A stretch of DNA of 64,000 nt from Allobosea psychrotolerans. GTDB lineage: Bacteria > Pseudomonadota > Alphaproteobacteria > Rhizobiales > Beijerinckiaceae. Location of the stretch: the NCBI RefSeq assembly GCF_002917105.1, contig NZ_PQFZ01000009.1, positions 124,001-188,000 on the forward strand, read 5' to 3'. Positions 56,888-64,000 of the stretch are shown in pieces. A program made the translations under genes and the position numbers. Position 1 is the first letter of the stretch. Each line of letters starts with the position of its first letter. Under the pieces are notes generated by a model, which was not told the DNA's origin, did not search any database, and saw nothing but the letters and a program-made list of their open reading frames with translations.

Positions 56888-57285
56888 TGTTCGTCGATAC
56901 GTCGGTCATCGTCGCGATCCTGGCCGACGAGCCGGAGGCGGGTGGCTTCGCCCTAAAGCTCTCGGCCGCACCCCATCGCTACACCTCGGGGCTTGTCATT
57001 CTTGAAGCGGCGATGCGGCTATCGAGCTTGCTCAACGTCAATCCGATCGAGGCGGAGATCCGCATCCAGCTGGTTTTGGATGAGGCCCGAATTTCAATCG
57101 TTCCGATCAATGGCAGCATCGCCAAAAAGGCCGTGGCGGCCTTCGCGGCCTTCGGCAAGGGCCGCGACCATCCGGCCCAGCTCAATCTCGCCGACTGTAT
57201 GTCCTATGCCTGCGCCCAAGCCTACCGCGTTCCCCTGCTGTTCAAGGGCAACAACTTTTCTCAGACCGACATTCAGGTGGCCTGA
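56887..57285 (+). CDS. vapC: VapC-family PIN-domain toxin
   Basis: 132-residue ribonuclease toxin. PIN acidic residues are in order: Asp4 in MFVDTSVIVAILADE, Glu in SGLVILEAAMRLSS, Asp in QLNLADCMSYACA and Asp in LFKGNNFSQTDIQ. All four metal ligands are therefore present and the toxin looks intact. VapC toxins cut tRNA or rRNA; the target cannot be told. It ends 21 bp from the convergent phaZ stop. Start at 56887 overlaps vapB. Confidence 0.9.
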   Translation: MFVDTSVIVAILADEPEAGGFALKLSAAPHRYTSGLVILEAAMRLSSLLNVNPIEAEIRIQLVLDEARISIVPINGSIAKKAVAAFAAFGKGRDHPAQLNLADCMSYACAQAYRVPLLFKGNNFSQTDIQVA

Positions 57286-57306
57286 GAGACCGTTTCCGCC
57301 AAGAGA

Positions 57307-58623
57307 TCAGCTCGCGATCTTCAGCGCCTTGCGGGCCTCGACCGCGCTCGCCTCCCGCCGGCTCCTGGCCGCCTCCATGTCGAGGCTGACCATGAAGTCC
57401 GAGATGCGCGGAGCGATCTCGGAACGGAAGCGCGAGCCGTTGAAGACGCCGTAATGGCCGACGCCCATCTGAAGGTAGTGGACGCGCTTGTCGGCCGGGA
57501 TATTGGCGCAGAGATCATGGGCGGCCTGGGTCTGGCCGACGCCGGAGATGTCGTCCTTCTCACCCTCGACCGTCATCAGCGCGACGCGGCGGATGGCCGT
57601 GCAGTCGACCGGCTTGTCGCGATGCATCATCGTGCCCTTGGGCAAGGCATGCTCGACGAAGACGGTCTCGACGGTCTGGAGATAGAACTCGGCGGTCAGG
57701 TCCATCACCGCCATGTACTCGTCGTAGAAATCGCGATGCTTCTCGGCGGAATCGCCGTCACCCCGAATCAGATGCTTGAACATGTCGTAATGGGCGGTGA
57801 CGTGCCGATCGAGATTCATCGCCATGAAGCCCGAGAGCTGCAGAAAGCCGGGATAGACAGCGCGGAAGAAACCCTGGTTCGGGAAGGGCACGGTGGTGAT
57901 GCAGTGGTCGCGGAACCAGTCGATGCCGCGATCCATCGCGAGCTTGTTGACCTCGGTCGGCGAGCGGCGCGTGTCGATCGGCCCGCCCATCAGCGTCATC
58001 GAGCGCGGGGCGCATGGATCGTTCTCCGCTTCCATGCGGGCGATCGCGGCGAGTACCGGCACGGAAGGCTGGCAGACGGCCATGACATGGGTGTCGGAGC
58101 CGAGCATCTGCAGCATGGCGATGACGTAGTCGATATAGTCGTCGAGATCGAAACGCCCGGCCGAGAGCGGCACATGACGGGCGTCGACCCAATCGGTGAT
58201 GTAGACCTCATGGCCGGGCAGGAAGGCCTCGACCGTGCCGCGCAGCAGCGTGGCGTAGTGGCCCGACATCGGCGCGACCAGCAGCACCTTGGGCTGCGGC
58301 TTGCGGCGACCCTCGATCTTGCGGTCGAAATGGATCAGCTTGCAGAAGGGCCGCTCCCAGACGATGCGCTCCTCGACCGCGACCTTGACGCCGTTGATCG
58401 TGGTCTCGGCCAGGCCGAAGGCAGGCTTGCCATAGCGGCGCGTGCTGCGCTCGAACAATTCGCAGGAGGCGGCGATGGTGCGCCCAAACGGCGTGTAGCT
58501 CAGCGGATTGGCCGGGTTCTTGAAAGCGAGCTGCATCGCGTCGGACAGGCCGCGCGCGGGCCCCACCATCATGTGCACAGCTTCAAAGGCATGGTAGGCA
58601 AACGACATGGCGGCCCCGTACAT
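57307..58623 (-). CDS. phaZ: Intracellular polyhydroxyalkanoate depolymerase
   Basis: Mobilises PHB/PHA granules, 438 residues. The alpha/beta-hydrolase nucleophile is Cys in VMAVCQPSVPVLAAI, as in PhaZa1-type enzymes. ALMTVEGEKDDISGVGQTQA holds the Asp, and YLQMGVGHYGVFNGSRF the His. RDFYDEYMAVMDLTAEFYLQ is conserved. The start at 58623 (MYGAAMSFAYHAFE) is chosen from family pattern; an ATG at 58704 would add 27 unlikely residues. Divergent from regB with 175 bp between. Confidence 0.93.
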   Translation of the reverse strand: MYGAAMSFAYHAFEAVHMMVGPARGLSDAMQLAFKNPANPLSYTPFGRTIAASCELFERSTRRYGKPAFGLAETTINGVKVAVEERIVWERPFCKLIHFDRKIEGRRKPQPKVLLVAPMSGHYATLLRGTVEAFLPGHEVYITDWVDARHVPLSAGRFDLDDYIDYVIAMLQMLGSDTHVMAVCQPSVPVLAAIARMEAENDPCAPRSMTLMGGPIDTRRSPTEVNKLAMDRGIDWFRDHCITTVPFPNQGFFRAVYPGFLQLSGFMAMNLDRHVTAHYDMFKHLIRGDGDSAEKHRDFYDEYMAVMDLTAEFYLQTVETVFVEHALPKGTMMHRDKPVDCTAIRRVALMTVEGEKDDISGVGQTQAAHDLCANIPADKRVHYLQMGVGHYGVFNGSRFRSEIAPRISDFMVSLDMEAARSRREASAVEARKALKIAS

Positions 58624-58798
58624 GCGAAATCGGTCTTTCGGTCGCGGCGACGACTCATGATGCGCCGCAACAGGGAACGCACCGTAGGTGGTATTTGTTC
58701 TCATTCAACCCGGCTAAAGACTAAGATTTCGCTGCGATGCCGATCTGCCACAGGAAATTGCTGACGATGCCGCATCGGCCAGTGTCCGGAACAGAGCC

Positions 58799-60148
58799 GT
58801 GACGCCCCCCGATTTCCTCGAATCGGCGCTCGCCCGGTCGAGCCGGCATCTGCGTCTCGACACCCTGGTCCGGCTGCGCTGGCTCGCGATCTCGGGCCAG
58901 AGCCTGGCCGTGGCGGGCGTGCATTTCGGGCTCGGCTTCGTCTTGCCCTTCGGCTGGTGCTTCGCCGTCATCGCCGTCTCGGCCTGGCTCAACATCGCGC
59001 TGCGCATCCGCTTTCCGCTCAGCCATCGCCTGACGGCGGGCGCTGCGACCGCGCTGCTGGCCTTCGACATCATCCAGCTCGCTGCATTGCTCTACCTCAC
59101 CGGCGGGCTGCAGAACCCCTTCTCGATCCTGTTCCTCGCGCCGGTAATGATCTCGGCGACGGCGCTGCCGCCGCAGCGCACCTTGCTGCTCGGCATGCTC
59201 GGCGTCGTGCTGGCGACAGGGCTCAGCTTCGCGCATCTGCCACTGCCCTGGGCCGGCGAGGGCCGCCCGGTGCTGCCGCCCTATTACCAGGCCGGCAACT
59301 GGATCGCGCTCGTGCTGGGCCTGGGCTTTACCGGCATCTATGCCTGGCGCGTCGCCAAGGAGGCGCGCGACCTCTCCGACGCGCTCACCGCCACCGAGCT
59401 CGTGCTGGCGCGCGAGCAGCATCTCTCGCAGCTCGACGGGCTGGCCGCCGCCGCCGCCCATGAGCTCGGCACGCCGCTCGCCACGATCGCGCTGGTGGCG
59501 CGCGAGCTCTCGCGCCTGGCGCCGGCGGAAGGCGAAATGGCCGAGGACATCGCGCTGCTGCGCGAGCAGGTCGAGCGCTGCCGCGGCATCCTCGGCAAGC
59601 TCACCTCGCTGCAGGACGACGATGGAAGTCCTCTGGATGAATTGTCGCTGCGCCTGCTGATCGAGGAGGCGGCCGGGCCGCAACGTCCCTTCGGCATGCC
59701 TTTCAAAATCGCAATGCAGGGCGAGAAGCCCGAGCCCATCTGTCGCCGCAACCCCGGCATGATCTACGGACTCGGCAACATCGTCGACAATGCGGTCGAT
59801 TTCGCCCGGACGGCCGTGACCATCACGGCGCGCTGGGACGACAACCAGGTCACGCTGATCATCGCCGATGACGGGCCGGGCTTTCCCGCCGACGTGCTGA
59901 TGCGCGCTGGCGAACCTTACCTCACCCATGGGGCGGGCGAGAGCCGCGCCGGCGGCGGGCTGGGCCTGGGGCTCTTTATCGCCAAGACACTGCTCGAGCG
60001 GGGCGGGGCGACGATCGAGTTCTCGAATCTGCCCGCTCCGGCAAGCGGCGCCTCGATCAGGATCAGCTGGCCCAGAGCCGTGTTCGAAGCCGGCCTGCGT
60101 CCGCAGGGGGCTACAAACCCGGACATTTCGGCCCTACATAGGGGTTGA
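58799..60148 (+). CDS. regB: Redox sensor histidine kinase RegB/PrrB/ActS
   Basis: Six-helix sensor kinase of 449 residues that senses ubiquinone redox state. The quinone-site heptapeptide GGLQNPF is at 102-108. The H-box is AAAAHELGTPLATIALVARE with His221, and redox Cys261 in EQVERCRGIL lies 40 residues later, exactly as His225/Cys265 in Rhodobacter. The ATPase domain has GNIVDNAVDFARTAV and GLGLGLFIAKTLLERGGATI. Starts at GTG 58799. RegA follows; no senC/prrC lies between them. Confidence 0.95.
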   Translation: MTPPDFLESALARSSRHLRLDTLVRLRWLAISGQSLAVAGVHFGLGFVLPFGWCFAVIAVSAWLNIALRIRFPLSHRLTAGAATALLAFDIIQLAALLYLTGGLQNPFSILFLAPVMISATALPPQRTLLLGMLGVVLATGLSFAHLPLPWAGEGRPVLPPYYQAGNWIALVLGLGFTGIYAWRVAKEARDLSDALTATELVLAREQHLSQLDGLAAAAAHELGTPLATIALVARELSRLAPAEGEMAEDIALLREQVERCRGILGKLTSLQDDDGSPLDELSLRLLIEEAAGPQRPFGMPFKIAMQGEKPEPICRRNPGMIYGLGNIVDNAVDFARTAVTITARWDDNQVTLIIADDGPGFPADVLMRAGEPYLTHGAGESRAGGGLGLGLFIAKTLLERGGATIEFSNLPAPASGASIRISWPRAVFEAGLRPQGATNPDISALHRG

Positions 60149-60231
60149 TTGATCCGCCCCCCGCCTGATGCGTAGCGAGGGCAACCGCGCTACAATTCCG
60201 CCGGGACAGGCCCGGCGGAAGGAGAGTTCCG

Positions 60232-60798
60232 ATGCAAGACGTGCTGAGCGAAGCCGCCCCGACGGAGACGTCGGCGGATATGTCCCTGCTGCTGGTCGAC
60301 GACGACAAGCCGTTTCTGACCCGGCTGGCGCGCGCCATGGAGGGACGTGGCTATCTGGTGCGGACTGCTGAAAGCGTCTCGGCCGGGCTTGCCGCCGTCG
60401 AGGAGGCCGCCCCGGCCTTCGCCGTGATCGATCTGCGCCTCGCCGACGGCAACGGGCTCGATGTGATCGCGCGATTGAAGGAGCGCCGGCCCGATGCACG
60501 CGGCATCGTGCTGACCGGCTATGGCAATATCGCGACCGCCGTCAGCGCCGTGAAGCTCGGCGCCTTCGACTTCCTCGCCAAGCCCGCCGACGCCGACGAA
60601 ATCCATTCGGCCCTGGCCGCCTCGCGCAATGCCCGCCCGATGCCGCCGGAAAACCCGATGTCGGCCGACCGGGTGCGTTGGGAGCATATCCAGCGCGTCT
60701 ATGAATTGTGCAGCCGCAATGTCTCTGAGACGGCACGCCGGCTGGGCATGCACCGGCGCACCCTGCAGCGCATCCTGGCGAAGCGCGCGCCGCGATAG
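60232..60798 (+). CDS. regA: Redox response regulator RegA/PrrA/ActR
   Basis: 188-residue regulator paired with RegB. Receiver Asp67 is in FAVIDLRLADGNGLDVIARL, and Lys in DFLAKPADADE. The C terminus has the Fis-like helix-turn-helix NVSETARRLGMHRRTLQRIL, a very conserved RegA element. Targets in relatives include respiratory, nitrogen and photosynthesis genes. GGCGGAAGGAG lies just upstream of the ATG. It is 83 bp after regB and convergent with an aldo/keto reductase gene. Confidence 0.95.
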   Translation: MQDVLSEAAPTETSADMSLLLVDDDKPFLTRLARAMEGRGYLVRTAESVSAGLAAVEEAAPAFAVIDLRLADGNGLDVIARLKERRPDARGIVLTGYGNIATAVSAVKLGAFDFLAKPADADEIHSALAASRNARPMPPENPMSADRVRWEHIQRVYELCSRNVSETARRLGMHRRTLQRILAKRAPR

Positions 60799-60822
60799 GC
60801 CTCGCGCGCTCGCCATCGCGGT

Positions 60823-61857
60823 CTAGACTGGTGGCGGGTTGATCTGCTTGAAGCCGCCTTCGCGCCAATAGGGATAATGCGGGTAGGCCGGCGTCACCGC
60901 GCTCGCCGCATCGAGCCGCGCGACCTGCTCGCGCGTCAGGCTCCAGCCGACGGCGCCGAGATTCTGGCGCAACTGCTCCTCGTTGCGCGCGCCGATGATG
61001 ACGCTGGCGACGCTCGGGCGGCGCAGCAGCCAGTTCAATGCGATCTGCGGCACGGTCTTGCCGGTCTCCTGCGCGAGCGCATCCAGCACGTCGACGATGG
61101 CGTAGAGCCGCTCATCGTCGACTGGCGGGCCGAAATCGGCGCTTTCATGCAGCCGGCTGCTGGCGGGAAGCGGCTGGCCGCGGCGGATCTTGCCGGTCAG
61201 GCGGCCCCAGCCGAGCGGGCTCCAGACCATCGCGCCGACCTTCTGATCGAGCCCGAGCGGCATCAGCTCCCATTCATAGTCGCGCCCGACCAGCGAATAG
61301 TAGACCTGATGGGCGACATAGCGCGGCCAGCCATGGCGGTCGGCGGCGGCGAGCGACTTCATCAACTGCCAGCCGGAGAAGTTGGAGGCGCCGACATAGG
61401 TGAGCTTGCCGGCCCGCATGAGCGCGTCGAGTGCGCTCAAGACCTCCTCGACCGGCGTCGCGGCATCAAAAGCATGGAGCTGCAGCAGGTCGATATGGTC
61501 GGTGCGCAGGCGCTTCAGCGCCGCCTCGACGCCGGCGATCAGGCGCAGGCGCGAGGTGCCCGCCTGCAAGGGGCCATCGCCCGCGGGCAGCCCGAGCTTG
61601 GTCGAGATCAGCGCCTGATTGCGCCGGCCCTCCAGCGCCTCGCCCAGGATCGTCTCGGACGCGCCGCTGGAATAGACATCCGCCGTGTCAAAAAGCGTGA
61701 CGCCGGCCTCGAGGCAGATGTCGACGAGGCGCTTGGCCTGGGCAACGTCGGTGTCGCCCCAGGCGCTGAAAAGCGGCCCCTCGCCACCAAATGTGCCGCA
61801 GCCGAAGCTGAGGGCCGGGACTTTCAGGCCGGATGCGCCGAGCTGTCGATGATCCAT
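60823..61857 (-). CDS. Aldo/keto reductase
   Basis: NADPH-dependent oxidoreductase with a TIM barrel, 344 residues from ATG 61857 (MDHRQLGASGLKVPALSFGC). The catalytic Asp/Tyr are in VTLFDTADVYSSGASETILG, Lys in ALISTKLGLPAGDG, and His in HIDLLQLHAFDAATP. The cofactor tail is SVIIGARNEEQLRQNLGAV. It resembles the YajO/tas group. Substrate unknown. An upstream frame to 61956 lies in a repeat. Convergent with regA by 24 bp. Confidence 0.92.
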   Translation of the reverse strand: MDHRQLGASGLKVPALSFGCGTFGGEGPLFSAWGDTDVAQAKRLVDICLEAGVTLFDTADVYSSGASETILGEALEGRRNQALISTKLGLPAGDGPLQAGTSRLRLIAGVEAALKRLRTDHIDLLQLHAFDAATPVEEVLSALDALMRAGKLTYVGASNFSGWQLMKSLAAADRHGWPRYVAHQVYYSLVGRDYEWELMPLGLDQKVGAMVWSPLGWGRLTGKIRRGQPLPASSRLHESADFGPPVDDERLYAIVDVLDALAQETGKTVPQIALNWLLRRPSVASVIIGARNEEQLRQNLGAVGWSLTREQVARLDAASAVTPAYPHYPYWREGGFKQINPPPV

Positions 61858-61869
61858 GAGGTTTCTCCT

Positions 61870-61960
61870 GTCAGGCGAAAAGCGCATTCTCAAGCGAAGC
61901 GGACGCCGGTTCCCTCGCGACAAATGCGAAGCGTTTGCGCGGAGAAAACGAGTCAAGACA
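61870..61960. repeat. Diverged family A repeat between AKR and MFS genes
   Basis: AAAAGCGCATTCTCAAGCGA AGCGGACGCCGGTTCCCTCG resembles the AGCATTTTCGAGCGAAGTGG ... CCGGTTCGCG core of family A, then GGAGAAAACGAGTCAAGACA. It fills the whole gap. Confidence 0.6.
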
Positions 61961-61961
61961 A

Positions 61962-63131
61962 TCAGACGGTCGCGAGGCGGGCGCTGCGTCGTTCGATGGC
62001 GAGGCTCCAGGCGGCGAGGCCAAGCGCCGCCAGCGGCACCAGCGCGGCGATCGGCGCGATGCCGGGCAGCCCCGGGCCATGGCTGATGACGAAGCCGCCG
62101 AGCCAGGCGCCGAAGGCATTGCCGAGGTTGAAAGCGGCGATATTGAGGCTGGACGCCAGTCCCTGACCCGCGCCGCCGGCCTGCTGCAGCACCCGCATCT
62201 GCAGCGGCGCGACCGTGGAGAAGGCGGCAGCGCCCAGCGCGAAGGCCGCGACGACCGCCCCGATCTTGCTGTGGAAGGCGAAGCCGGCTGCGACCATCAC
62301 CAGCGTCAGCAACAGCAGCGTGCCGATCAGGGCGGGCGAGAGGCTGCGATCGGCCCAGCGGCCGCCGAGCAGATTGCCGATGACGAGGCCGGCCCCGAAG
62401 ACCAGCAGGATCGGCGAGACCGCCTCCTGGCTGAAGCCGGCGAGCTCGACCAGCAGCGGCTGGATATAGGTGAAGACCGCAAAGACGCCGCCGAAGCCGA
62501 GCACGGTGATCAGCAGGCCGAGCTGGACCTGCGGCCGGGCCAGCACCGCAAACTCCTCCGAGAGCGGCGCAAGCGGCGCGGTCTCGCGCGCCTTGGGCAC
62601 GAACAGCGCCAGGATGACGAAAGCCAGGATGCCGATCGCGGTCACCGCCCAGAAGGTCGCGCGCCAGCCATAGGCCAGGCCGAGCCAGGAGCCGAAGGGC
62701 ACGCCGAGCAAGGTCGCCAGAGTCAATCCCGTGAACATCACGGCGATGGCCGAGGCCTTGCGCTCCGGCGCGACAAGCCCGGTCGCGACGACCGAGCCGA
62801 CGCCGAAGAAGGTGCCATGCGCCAGCGCCGTGACGATGCGCGCGGCCATCAGCCAGCCGAAGCTGGGCGCGAGTGCGCAGGCCAGATTGCCGAGGGTGAA
62901 GATCGCCATCAGGACGAGCAGCGTCGTCTTGCGCGGCAGCCCTCGGGTCGCGATCGTCAGGATCGGCGCGCCGACGAAGACGCCGAGCGCATAGCCGGTC
63001 ATCAGCAGGCCGGCGGTCGGGATCGAAATGGCGAGGTCACCCGAGACCTGCAGCAGCAGGCCCATGATGACGAATTCGGTGACGCCGATACCGAAGGCGC
63101 CAACGGTGAGGGCATAGAGTGCGACGGGCAT
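61962..63131 (-). CDS. MFS transporter (AraJ/YdhP-like DHA1)
   Basis: Twelve-helix transporter of 389 residues. MPVALYALTVGAFGIGVTEF then VIMGLLLQVSGDLAISIPTA is the AraJ/NepI/YdhP N terminus. Motif A is GAPILTIATRGLPRKTTLLV, and GTFFGVGSVVATGLVAPERK follows. Probably a sugar or drug exporter; the substrate is not predictable. It is divergent from a LysR gene with 99 bp between, so that LysR is the likely regulator. It lies 104 bp before the aldo/keto reductase gene on the same strand. Confidence 0.92.
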   Translation of the reverse strand: MPVALYALTVGAFGIGVTEFVIMGLLLQVSGDLAISIPTAGLLMTGYALGVFVGAPILTIATRGLPRKTTLLVLMAIFTLGNLACALAPSFGWLMAARIVTALAHGTFFGVGSVVATGLVAPERKASAIAVMFTGLTLATLLGVPFGSWLGLAYGWRATFWAVTAIGILAFVILALFVPKARETAPLAPLSEEFAVLARPQVQLGLLITVLGFGGVFAVFTYIQPLLVELAGFSQEAVSPILLVFGAGLVIGNLLGGRWADRSLSPALIGTLLLLTLVMVAAGFAFHSKIGAVVAAFALGAAAFSTVAPLQMRVLQQAGGAGQGLASSLNIAAFNLGNAFGAWLGGFVISHGPGLPGIAPIAALVPLAALGLAAWSLAIERRSARLATV

Positions 63132-63230
63132 GACGGCTTTCCCGGAATGATGATGAGCCGGGGATATGGCAGCTGGCCCGCTTATGAATTAGATTGCCTT
63201 CAGGACATTGATTTGTGAGGTGAAGTCATC
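63132..63230. promoter_or_regulatory. MFS/LysR divergent control region
   Basis: Just 99 bp lies between the two starts. It contains ATTAGATTGCCTTCAGGACA and ATTGATTTGTGAGG. T-N11-A-type LysR sites are possible here but no clear dyad was found. Confidence 0.35.
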
Positions 63231-64000
63231 ATGCCGCGGCCGGACATCAACCGCTCCGGCGAGATGGAGGTGTTCGCGAGGGTCGTCGAGCTCGGCGGCT
63301 TCTCGCCGGCGGCGCGCTCGCTGCGGATGACACCCTCGGCGGTGAGCAAGCTGATGGCGCGGCTCGAGGCGCGGCTGGGCGTGCGCCTGATCATCCGCTC
63401 GACCCGCAAGCTCCAGCTCACCGAGGAGGGCGCGACCTTTCACGCCGGGGCGTTGCGCGTGCTGGCCGATCTCGACGAGGCCGAGCGCTCGGTCGCCGCC
63501 GGCCAGATTCCGCGCGGGCGATTGCGGGTGAATTCGAACGTGCCCTTCGGCCGGCTTTACCTGCTGCCGCTCGCGCCGCGCTTCATGGCCGCCCATCCCG
63601 GCGTACAGCTCGACATCACCATCACCGACCAGGTCATCGACCTGATGGACGAGCGCGCCGATGTCGCGATTCGAGTCGGGCCGATGCGTCCCTCGCAACT
63701 CGTCGCGCGCAAGCTCGGCGCAGCCGCGATGGCGATCGTCGCCTCGCCCGATTACCTCGCCCGCCATCCGGCACCCCGGAGCATTGCCGATCTCGCATGG
63801 CACGACCTGATCACCTTCAATTTCGCCCGCCATTGCGACGAATGGCCGTTCTGTCTCGATGGCAAACGCCTCTTCGTCCCGGCCCATGGCCGCGTCACGG
63901 TCGGCGACGGCGAAAGCGCGCGGCAGCTCGCCCTGAACGGTCAGGGGCTGGCGCGGCTCTCGCTCTTCCATATCGGCCATGACATCGCGGCCGGCCGCCT
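63231..64000 (+). CDS. LysR family transcriptional regulator (3' end cut)
   Basis: 256 codons are visible to the window edge. The winged helix-turn-helix reads MEVFARVVELGGFSPAARSL then RMTPSAVSKLMARLEARLGV and RLIIRSTRKLQLTEEGATFH, standard for LysR. The effector domain begins PRGRLRVNSNVPFGRLYLLP, and includes QVIDLMDERADVAIRVGPMR. It resembles the CrgA/DsdC-like aromatic/stress group; ligand unknown. Divergent from the MFS gene, so that gene is its likely target. About 40 residues probably lie beyond the edge. Confidence 0.93.
   Translation, partial: MPRPDINRSGEMEVFARVVELGGFSPAARSLRMTPSAVSKLMARLEARLGVRLIIRSTRKLQLTEEGATFHAGALRVLADLDEAERSVAAGQIPRGRLRVNSNVPFGRLYLLPLAPRFMAAHPGVQLDITITDQVIDLMDERADVAIRVGPMRPSQLVARKLGAAAMAIVASPDYLARHPAPRSIADLAWHDLITFNFARHCDEWPFCLDGKRLFVPAHGRVTVGDGESARQLALNGQGLARLSLFHIGHDIAAGR

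Overview
This window is GC-rich chromosomal DNA of an alphaproteobacterium of the order Hyphomicrobiales (Rhizobiales). Several characters point there: a ChvG/ChvI two-component system beside pckA and a minimal HprK/EIIA/HPr relay; a DivL-type kinase with Tyr in place of the phospho-His; AddAB instead of RecBCD; a TsaE-phosphotransferase fusion; a RegB/RegA redox pair; and interspersed repeats of rhizobial type. The family composition suggests a Bosea-like genus, but that is inference. No rRNA, tRNA, CRISPR, prophage or IS element was seen. Most of the window is core genome with a few accessory inserts.

Layout. 1-6012 (minus): rpmH, rnpA, yidC, a Vat/CatB-like acetyltransferase, engB, an AAA ATPase, a DUF423 protein and argB (cut by the left edge). 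This is the usual alphaproteobacterial rpmH-rnpA-yidC-engB-argB array with three extra genes. 6309-9386 (plus): SRP RNA, dnaX, ybaB, recR. 9409-15242: a palindromic repeat, an outer-membrane barrel protein, an AT-richer metallophosphoesterase that looks acquired, then YihY, an FAD oxidoreductase and a two-domain VOC protein. 15359-20759 (minus): coaBC-dut-rrf2-cysK-GNAT as one probable operon, preceded by AMP nucleosidase. 20920-22919 (plus): an ArsR-SRPBCC-DUF1579-VOC cassette. 23067-27833: ubiE-ubiB (minus), divergent mutM, a GFA-family protein and enoyl-CoA hydratase.

27961-35874 holds the carbon and envelope signalling block: a DUF4105 membrane protein, pckA, HugZ, chvI-chvG-hprK-EIIA-HPr. 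A carbamoylase-type amidohydrolase follows. 37448-51176 (plus) is a long conserved run: ahcY, divL, tsaE-amgK, murU-like, addB, addA, trxA, many with 4-base stop/start overlaps. It links methyl-cycle housekeeping, cell-cycle control, tRNA t6A synthesis, cell-wall sugar recycling and recombination. 51325-64000: DoxX, PBP1A, two MFS pumps, a YgjP-type metallopeptidase, a VapBC toxin-antitoxin pair, PHA depolymerase, RegB/RegA, an aldo/keto reductase and a LysR regulator cut by the right edge.

The most informative non-coding signals are a 28-bp near-palindrome before ahcY (SahR-like), TTTAAA-rich elements before pckA, CtrA-like boxes before divL and the PBP1A gene, an ArsR operator, and three families of interspersed palindromic repeats. 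No wholly new system is evident. The strongest candidates for follow-up are these regulatory sites, the degenerate phosphoesterase and the DivL locus.
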